A stretch of 64,000 nt of DNA from Oasisia sp. SBJ-2009. Its lineage: Eukaryota; Annelida; Polychaeta; Sabellida; Siboglinidae. Each line of letters opens with the position of its first letter. Positions within the stretch are counted from its first letter, which is position 1. The stretch covers positions 36,979,141 through 37,043,140 of the forward strand of contig OZ024857.1 in assembly GCA_964017155.1 (NCBI GenBank). The letters run 5' to 3'. The notes beneath the pieces were generated by a model. That model had not been told where the DNA came from. It was given only the letters and a program-made list of their open reading frames with translations, and did not search any database. Below are positions 37,932-64,000 of this stretch, one piece after another. The position numbers were made by a program, and so were the translations under genes.

Positions 37932-39224
37932 ATGGTTTTGACCGTTTTATTGAGTAGCGACATAAAGAAACTTGCGCCAATCGCACTGGTGAGAAACTCG
38001 CATAACTGCGAGATGTCTGTGGATCACAGTTATCACAAATCGGTCACTTGTGAGAAACTCTTTAAAAATGACGCCTGTACGGAAACGTTTACACACAGCG
38101 GTGTTTCAGAATCACATAGTTGCAGTCCTACTAGCGTTAAACCGTTTAAGTGTAAAACTTGTGAGGCACAGTTTAAACGTTGTGCTCATTTGAGGAGACA
38201 TGAGCGGATCCATGTCGGCGAGAAACCAAACGACTGTGAAACCTGCGGAGCACACTTCGCACAGAAACGTACTTTACTGAAACATGTGCGTGTTCACTCG
38301 GGAGGTAAACCCTTTAAATGTGACATATGTGGAAAGGATTTTATATGCGGAGATACTTTAAAGATGCACATACGTAGTCATACGTTCAAGTGTGAAATGT
38401 GTGGCGTACAGTTTATGAATAGGAGTCGTTTCGATGCACATATGCGCGCTCATACTGGTGAGAAACCCTATAAGTGTGTCAAGTGCGGATTGCAGTTCGC
38501 ACGTAGTAATGGTTTACTCAGACATATGCTCACTCACACCGGCATGAAACCCTTCAAGTGCGATACATGTGGAATGAGATTTTTACGGAGAAACGCATTA
38601 AAGGCACACGGACGCAGTCACACCCGTGAGAAACAACTGAAGTGCAAAACTTGTGGTGAACAATTTACAGATAGCAGCACTTTGAAGATGCACGTCCGTG
38701 TCCATACTGGGGGGAAACCATACAAATGTGACACCTGTGGAGCACAATGTTCTATTAGTAGTGCATTAAAGGCACACATGCGGATACACACTGGGGAGAA
38801 ACCCTTCACGTGTTACATCTGCGAAGCACAGTTTACATTTCGTAGCACTTTGAGAAACCACATGCATATACATACTGGGAAGAAGCCCAATAAATGCGAT
38901 ACCTGTGGAAAAGGTTTTATAAACAGTGGCTGTTTACGAATACATATGCGCAGTCATACTGGCGAGAAACCATTTAGGTGTATCACGTGTGGAGCACAGT
39001 ACGCGAGTAGTGATACACTGAAGTTACATGCGCGCACTCACACCGCAGAGAAACCCTACACATGCGACACGTGTGGTAAACACTTTTCATGCAGTGCTAG
39101 TTTACGGTTACACGTGCTCTCTCACAAAGGGGAGAAACCCGCTGAATGTGCTCCCTGTGCGATTATCCATGTATGTGTTAGTAGTATGAAGACAAGCTTG
39201 CGAAGCCATATTAACAAGGAGTAG
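37932..39224 (+). CDS. C2H2 zinc-finger protein, 12 fingers, single-exon
   Basis: A 430-codon uninterrupted frame. Residues 1-70 lack fingers. Twelve C2H2 fingers run from about residue 72 to 398, mostly joined by TGEKP-like linkers (for example TGEKPYKC, TGEKPFTC). Fingers 3 and 4 are joined by one residue (RSHTFKCEMC), so the usual linker is missing there. A thirteenth unit (403-427) is degenerate. The arrangement fits a sequence-specific nuclear DNA-binding protein; no KRAB, BTB, SCAN or ZAD domain was seen. The start is the first ATG of the frame; TGA and other stops lie just upstream. It begins about 560 bp beyond the foldback element. Lineage-specific, intronless finger arrays like this are common in invertebrates, and no orthologue can be named. 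Confidence 0.85.
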   Translation: MVLTVLLSSDIKKLAPIALVRNSHNCEMSVDHSYHKSVTCEKLFKNDACTETFTHSGVSESHSCSPTSVKPFKCKTCEAQFKRCAHLRRHERIHVGEKPNDCETCGAHFAQKRTLLKHVRVHSGGKPFKCDICGKDFICGDTLKMHIRSHTFKCEMCGVQFMNRSRFDAHMRAHTGEKPYKCVKCGLQFARSNGLLRHMLTHTGMKPFKCDTCGMRFLRRNALKAHGRSHTREKQLKCKTCGEQFTDSSTLKMHVRVHTGGKPYKCDTCGAQCSISSALKAHMRIHTGEKPFTCYICEAQFTFRSTLRNHMHIHTGKKPNKCDTCGKGFINSGCLRIHMRSHTGEKPFRCITCGAQYASSDTLKLHARTHTAEKPYTCDTCGKHFSCSASLRLHVLSHKGEKPAECAPCAIIHVCVSSMKTSLRSHINKE

Positions 39225-39895
39225 ACATACGTACTAATGCAGCACGGCTTTGTGACAGGGATTCGTATGAATTCACTCTGTTAAGAAACCGCACTGACAT
39301 GACACATGTGGTGTGCACCAAACGGCTGAATGGAATTGTAGTCAAACACTTAAAGAAACATCTTTGTGTTGACCCCATGAGGAAAACATTGAACAAACTA
39401 TATTTTTGTACACTGGAAGTAACAAAATTTGCTAGAAGATGTTGTGTGCGTAATGGTATGTGGGATAGTGTCATTAAAACACAAGTGTTGCTCGGTGCTG
39501 TCATTTATATCTTTGGCGAGTCGCCGTGCACAGGTGTTTATACAGATGAACATATATACTAAAAAATAGTCACAATCACGCTACTAGCAAGATATTCTTG
39601 CACAAGATTATCAAGTAATTGATGTTTTTTACTTATCGAAGTCATCTTTATATTAGTAGAAACGGTTGTTTTATGTGGATATCGTGTAATTAAAGTGTTT
39701 AATTTTGAAGAAATCATAAGTATGATCTTGACAAGAGGTCCTTGCAAACGTTTGTCATGTATTTGACCGTATATAGGCATGCATTTGGGTATCATATAAA
39801 TGAACATAATTTTGTTTACCGATGTGTCGGTCAAAGTAAAACATTTAATTGTACATTGACCGACTTTGAATAATACATTTATTGTACATGTACCC

Positions 39896-40296
39896 ATGTC
39901 AAGGTGTGGAAAACGGTGCTTAAATTAAAGTGCATTGATCATTTACAATGTATACTACGAGGATAGTGTGTTTCTTTGTACACAAACAAGACCAGTTATG
40001 GGTATACCTTGGATATCCATGAGCCGTGGAGGACTTGTTCAGCTTTTGCTCATGTAGAGTAAAAATGTAAGGTCTTATATAGAACAGTGTTTTACATTTG
40101 ACTCCCTGGCAGACCTGTTCAGTCGAACACCATTTCGGCTTCTCTAAGAAGACGTAGTATGATCCCATACGGACAGACACCTGTGCTGCTACTAGATAAA
40201 CCAGTATGTTCGACATCACCACCATCGTGGTATCACATATTCAATTGGTGTGGCAATAAACTATTTGCAATACAAATTAAACAGGAGCCTATAATG
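39896..40296. repeat. Dispersed repeat of about 450 bp, copy 2
   Basis: Direct-orientation relative of 28171-28618, with the same ends and several small deletions. Confidence 0.75.
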
Positions 40297-41367
40297 TTAT
40301 TAAAATGTATCAATTCATTGAAATTATTAGGTAAGACGTATTTGTCAGTTTTGTCCTGTTATAAGAAGTGCTATTTCCATCTTAGTGTGTAATATAATAG
40401 AAATATTTTGTATAAATTCATTATACAAAACTAGCAAAGAGAATGCAAATATGTAGGTAGCAATTGCTGATTACTGTCAAGTAACTGTGACGGCCTCCTT
40501 CCATTTGATCAACCAACTTCGAGATTTAAGATTGAACAAGATTGCCACCTACAGAATCAACTCTAGATGGCAGGTGGACAAGGAAGCCTTTTGGCTTATC
40601 GAGAATCCAACCTATCTATCTAAGTATACCCTGCCCTTTTTAAGTATATGTCGATTTTATTTAAAGATCATTGTTGGTCTTTGCATGAGATGCACATCGA
40701 AATTGAAATGCAAGAGATAGAAGAATGTAGTTTACAGTTGGTTAAAATGAATTTGGCAGATGAAGGGAATAATTAAATAAGGATGGGGAAGGGGAGTGCA
40801 AGTTTTGTTTACTGGGAACTGGCAACCATAACCTTGAAGGAGTCAAGAGGGGGTGCCGAAACTACGGTCTCTGGAAGTCCATTCCAGCCTGGATTGGTCC
40901 TGGGAAACAGTGACAATTTCCTGCAGTCTGTTCTGGAGAATGACTCTTGGGAGTGTTTTACTGTGGTGATGCTTAGATTTAGTTGGTCCTGTCGGGAGAT
41001 GTTTACGAGGCCATTTTAGATTTTGAAAAACTGTGAAGCGGGCAATCTTCCTTCTTGTTTCTAATATTTTCCATTTCAATCTCGTCACCGTGGTGTTGAC
41101 ACTGGATATGTTTTCAAAATAACAAAAGGCAAAACCTGGCTGCATGTTATATTACACTACGCTGCCTCGAATCTCATTGATGTTCTTTTTGATGCTCGAT
41201 TCCCGCTCATGGTAACCGATAAATCTAATTTCGAAGAATGCGTTTCATCCTGTCCCATATTACCCTGTGCAGTCATCTACTCATCCAGCCTTGGTTTTAA
41301 TCCGTAGTAAATTTCACTCGTGTGTTATGCAATCGTACTTGGCGTGTCACTATGGACTTGCACGGTA

Positions 41368-41424
41368 TGACGTCAACTCGTTTGTTACGTCATACTTTGG
41401 CGTTTACGTGAAAGCGGTGACGTG
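41368..41424. promoter_or_regulatory. Cluster of CRE-like sites
   Basis: A palindromic TGACGTCA (41368-41375), TTACGTCA (41385-41392) and TGACGTG (41418-41424) occur within 57 bp. Such sites bind CREB/ATF bZIP proteins. There is no adjacent gene start, so a distal element is the most that can be suggested. Confidence 0.35.
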
Positions 41425-42627
41425 CACGGTAAATCCGCCTTGTGCTACACTCACTTAATTAAATATAGTTATTATTATTACACAGTATTTTGCCTTCCGT
41501 GCAACAAACCCCGTTGGTTTGTAAATTATCAACTACCAACGCGTCATTGCTTGTCACGTTTTTACTTTGTATAATATGCATCGTATTTAGAGAGCCTGAG
41601 TATGTGCTGACTCCAGTCAAGACAACGCTGACAGGTTTGACTTGAGTTGAAAAAAAAACGACCTGACACAGTCTGATGTTTATATTGGTGATTTTATTAC
41701 GAGGTACGACTGTATTAAATGAAGTTCTTAATTCAACACAACTACACAATATGAATGTATTAAATACCGTAGTTACTTAAACACAACGCAAGTTATGACT
41801 GTAATAAATAATGCTATTATTGCAACACAGATAAATTAACAATAACCTTATGATTATACTGTAGTATCGCTACAATCGGACGGGTTTTCTTACTCAACAT
41901 AGAAGATAATAATAGCGTCGCACTGTCTGATATGTCAACCTTGCTCTAACAGTGACAGTAAAACAACACATATTATAGCGTGGAATGTGGCTAATATTGG
42001 GAGTTGAACATCTAATTGCATTTCACTGAGGCTCGCCAAAACACCATCTTTAGGCTCTCCAGGACTATTCAATTGCTCCTCCCGTAAAATTCACCAAACA
42101 CACACCTTATAGTTCCCCAGAAATCACGAATTCCAACTCCTCATGGGAGTGCAAAAACACCAACGCTCCCTAGAATCCTAGCGCCATCAACAAACATACT
42201 TAATGCACCGTATGTAGCCAGACACTCGTGTGTGGAGCTGGGTGAACCGGATCAACTTGGAGTGTACGAACCTGCTTAATATACGAAACGTAAATAGGGG
42301 GCTTGTACACGGAATTTCACAACTGAGAGATCGACGTTATCAACACTACGCCAAAGCGTCGCAATCCCGCACATTTCTATTGATGATGTTTCCTGTCTAG
42401 TTGACTCGTAGGTAGTCTTGCACTCATAGTATCAGTTGTAACATAACATGATTGACACGTCGTTGCAACGACCAGAAGGACACTACCAGTTGGCCCCTGC
42501 CCAATGTATATCTGAGAAAACAACAATCATGCAAAACAACTAAAAAGAGCATACATAGTAGATTGGGATGTACTCTGACAACTAATGTGGCCGTCGTCTA
42601 CGTGGCACAATAGGGCGCTAGATACAT

Positions 42628-46194
<3,567 letters not shown>

Positions 46195-46618
46195 CGCTAA
46201 GATTTCTCACAGATCTTGAGCACCTGCGAAGACGTAGCCGACTGAGACTGAGACTGTGACAGAGCTGCGGATGGCTTGTGGTCAGCCTCGAGTCAGCTTC
46301 GCAAACACGCAGCGAATTAATTATCTGCGTCACATGTTTGCCGGACTGCTCATGGGTGATAAAACCATCTGCTTTGTAGCGGTGGGAGTGGTCGTGTATT
46401 AGTTGCGTGCGGTTAAGACGACGGAGTGACTGGTTGTTACGAGTAGTATATCTTGTTCACATGAATCAGGGGTTTTGTTGTTATTATCATTGGTGGCTAT
46501 ACTCCGATCGATGAAAGTCCAAGTTAATTTTGTATTGGCAGATGCATCAACTAATAAACGCACGAATATTAATATATGATATCCAATTGAATACAAACGC
46601 ACACACATTAACACATTA

Positions 46619-46626
46619 CTCACACA

Positions 46627-46662
<36 letters not shown>

Positions 46663-46668
46663 CACACG

Positions 46669-46754
<86 letters not shown>
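46619..46754. repeat. (CGCA)n/(CA)n compound microsatellite
   Basis: CGCA repeats grading into CA dinucleotides, 1.7 kb upstream of the fibrocystin-L start. Confidence 0.95.
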
Positions 46755-46755
<1 letters not shown>

Positions 46756-47336
46756 TACTCACCATTGAACTCACAAAGACAATCGGGCGACGATTGCACG
46801 GCTAATTGGCAATGAATGTTGTCTTTGATTGCTGAACAAGTCGTTAGTGGACACTCGATCCTGGTTATCGCTTAGCCAAATGAGTGTTTTCTTCACCAAA
46901 CCACCCTGACATCGAAGAAAACTAAGAAAGCGAGACAGTGAAAGTTATATTTTAGAGTAGAATAGTGCTATCTATAGTCCTAAGCATGTTAGCTGACCCT
47001 ACAAGTACGTCGATCAATTGCCATCTTTTGGCAGCCAAAATTCCACTTAAACATAACCATATAAAATACACTAATGATTGGCAATTGCATGTATTTTAAG
47101 TGCTCATCGTATGGGTTTATATATATTTATTTTTATAACCGTACAATTGTTCTTCTATCATGTCAACATACATTATTAAGTTGTTGCAGTCACGCCTGGT
47201 GCGCGTTACACAATGTACAGTCCCAGTAACATAAGGGCTGTGTGTAATATTAATAATGTTGTAAACAGAAAGTAGAGTTGTAGCACATCCATGCTTGTTC
47301 GTTGCACAACACACATTCTCGAACGCACGCGCGCAC

Positions 47337-47379
47337 ATTAACACGCACACACACACGCACACGCACACACACCCACACA

Positions 47380-47444
<65 letters not shown>
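47337..47444. repeat. (CA)n compound microsatellite
   Basis: CA array with scattered G and C interruptions. Confidence 0.95.
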
Positions 47445-47447
<3 letters not shown>

Positions 47448-48292
47448 ACTCAAACACTAGCACGCACATGCTGATGACAGCACCCAAGTAGGCCTACCCG
47501 GGGGGAAGAGTTCGAATTTCATTAGGCCAACTAACGGCTTCCACCAATCCACGCCCATTTGTCTTTTTTTTTTATTGAAACGCGATATTGTCAGTTCTAA
47601 CTCCTGCTGGCTGTATCCATCCGATAAATCTGAACACAAGTGGAGATTGCATATATGATATGTTTTGCGATGTAGATATTGTTCACGCATAATCTAGCAT
47701 TCATACATAATTGGTAAATGAGTTCAGTTTATAAATATAAACTAACAAGGAATTTGTACATTTAAATATACTTGTACTACTCCAATACAGCGTATCGTAT
47801 TTCGCCAGTTTGGTTTAATGTTGATTAATACATGTTCAAATGCGGATTTTTTTCTTTATAATAATACAGAAATTGCAATGCGAGGAAATGACAAATGATA
47901 CATGTCAAAACCTATCCGCCCACCCACATTTCGCGCGACTTCTGCGGGTATTTGGGGCTCATTTAATTGAAATGACGTGGGCGTAAAGGTTAATTACTAC
48001 GTACGTGATAAATTACGAATCACCCGTTTGAAAATGATCCCTAAACCCGCGCGATGCGTCTACGGTTAGGTATTTCATTGTTGACCTACTCTGAAGTACG
48101 TCACGGCTGAATGCAAACAGCGATGGCTATTGTTCACGCGTGGCTGGCGTTATGTGGAGCGTTGCGGCAGGAGTGCGTCATTGCTAATCCGACGGCTCTG
48201 CAACGCCGAACGAGTCACTGCCTACACACGATGTTTCATCACACTGGCTTTGGGCAACAAGTGGCAACTCGTTGACCGCTGGTCAGTCGGCA

Positions 48293-48300
48293 ATATATAC
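48293..48300 (+). promoter_or_regulatory. TATA-like box upstream of the fibrocystin-L start
   Basis: ATATATAC lies about 50 bp before the ATG at 48349, at a spacing that would place a start site near 48325 with a very short leader. It is suggestive only, because TA-rich words are common in this window. Confidence 0.25.
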
Positions 48301-48348
48301 CGTGTAGTTGGCAGTGGTAGAGTAAGATCGTTGTGAGTAGGTCTGGAT

Positions 48349-63821
<15,473 letters not shown>

Positions 63822-64000
63822 GTACGTCGGCTGATGAAGATCTACGGCATGACACCAAGGATTCTATAGCTTCACAGCTGTAGCTATAAGATCCGTGATG
63901 ACATTTTGTCCAATCTGCGTGTCACTGTTCTAGGAGTAAAGACGGGAGGGAGAATTGGTGTATTGGCGCCGATCAAACAGTATCAGCTGATTAGATTTAT

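Larger units (their letters stand above)
39225..42627. other. Intergenic region between the zinc-finger and calcyphosin-like genes
   Basis: No intact gene was recognised. Just after the zinc-finger stop (39280-39330) a broken finger-like frame reads AAACCGCACTGACATGACAC, with CGGHDTCG-type spacing, a possible relic of another finger. The dispersed repeat copy 2 lies at 39896-40296, and a cluster of CRE-like sites at 41368-41424. Short open frames at 40.5-41.2 kb have no recognised similarity. Confidence 0.5.
46195..48348. other. Divergent intergenic region between calcyphosin-like and fibrocystin-L genes
   Basis: It must contain the promoters of both genes unless there are upstream noncoding exons. 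CA/GCAC arrays at 46619-46754 and 47337-47444 split it. No coding exon was recognised. Confidence 0.6.

Noticed and set aside
39920..40225. 101-codon minus-strand frame as a small secreted protein
   Set aside because: It lies in a dispersed repeat, and the other copy (28171-28618) has a stop early in the same frame.

Overview
The window is eukaryotic: genes are split by GT-AG introns, coding density is low, and microsatellites and degenerate transposons are abundant. Repeat style (LINE 3' ends with ATT tails, hAT elements with CAGTGGCGTAGCC ends) and gene content (phospholipid phosphatase, calcyphosin-like, fibrocystin-L with TIG and PA14 domains) suggest a marine invertebrate, probably a lophotrochozoan such as a mollusc. 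The species is inference. No rRNA, tRNA or CRISPR was recognised.

Layout. (1) 2.6-31.2 kb, minus strand: a tandem array of three phospholipid phosphatase (PLPP/LPP, PAP2 superfamily) genes, here called A, B and C. They share six-exon architecture (61, 152-158, 323, 58, 177 bp and a C-terminal exon) and intact catalytic motifs. A and C reconstruct as complete 291- and 288-codon frames. B has an intact body, but its exon 1 runs into repeat sequence and its last-exon acceptor appears mutated. The A-B intergenic block is duplicated between B and C, with breakpoints inside intron 1, so B looks like a chimera of an A-type exon 1/promoter and a C-type body. (2) 32.3-37.4 kb: a 5,042-bp foldback-like element with arms of about 2 kb or more, bounded by a 6-bp direct repeat and carrying degenerate LINE reverse-transcriptase sequence in both arms. 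A younger LINE fragment sits in only one arm. (3) 37.9-39.2 kb: an intronless gene for a C2H2 zinc-finger protein with 12 fingers. (4) 42.6-46.2 kb, minus: a complete four-exon calcyphosin-like EF-hand gene. (5) 48.3 kb to beyond the window end, plus: the first 12 coding exons (415 codons) of a fibrocystin-L (PKHD1L1) homologue, namely signal peptide, three TIG/IPT domains and the start of PA14. It lies head-to-head with the calcyphosin-like gene.

The noncoding sequence holds three hAT-type elements with 8-bp duplications, a rearranged mariner-like element, a TA-flanked MITE, several truncated LINEs and many microsatellites. Three arrays are notable: a hexamer/trinucleotide array ending 41 bp before a fibrocystin exon, about 99 copies of a GC-rich pentamer in another fibrocystin intron, and long (TA)n and (CATA)n tracts. 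The three PLPP copies presumably act on lipid phosphates at membranes. CAPSL and the fibrocystin family are linked in other animals to ciliated or ciliary-type cells, so their head-to-head arrangement may reflect co-expression; this is inference.
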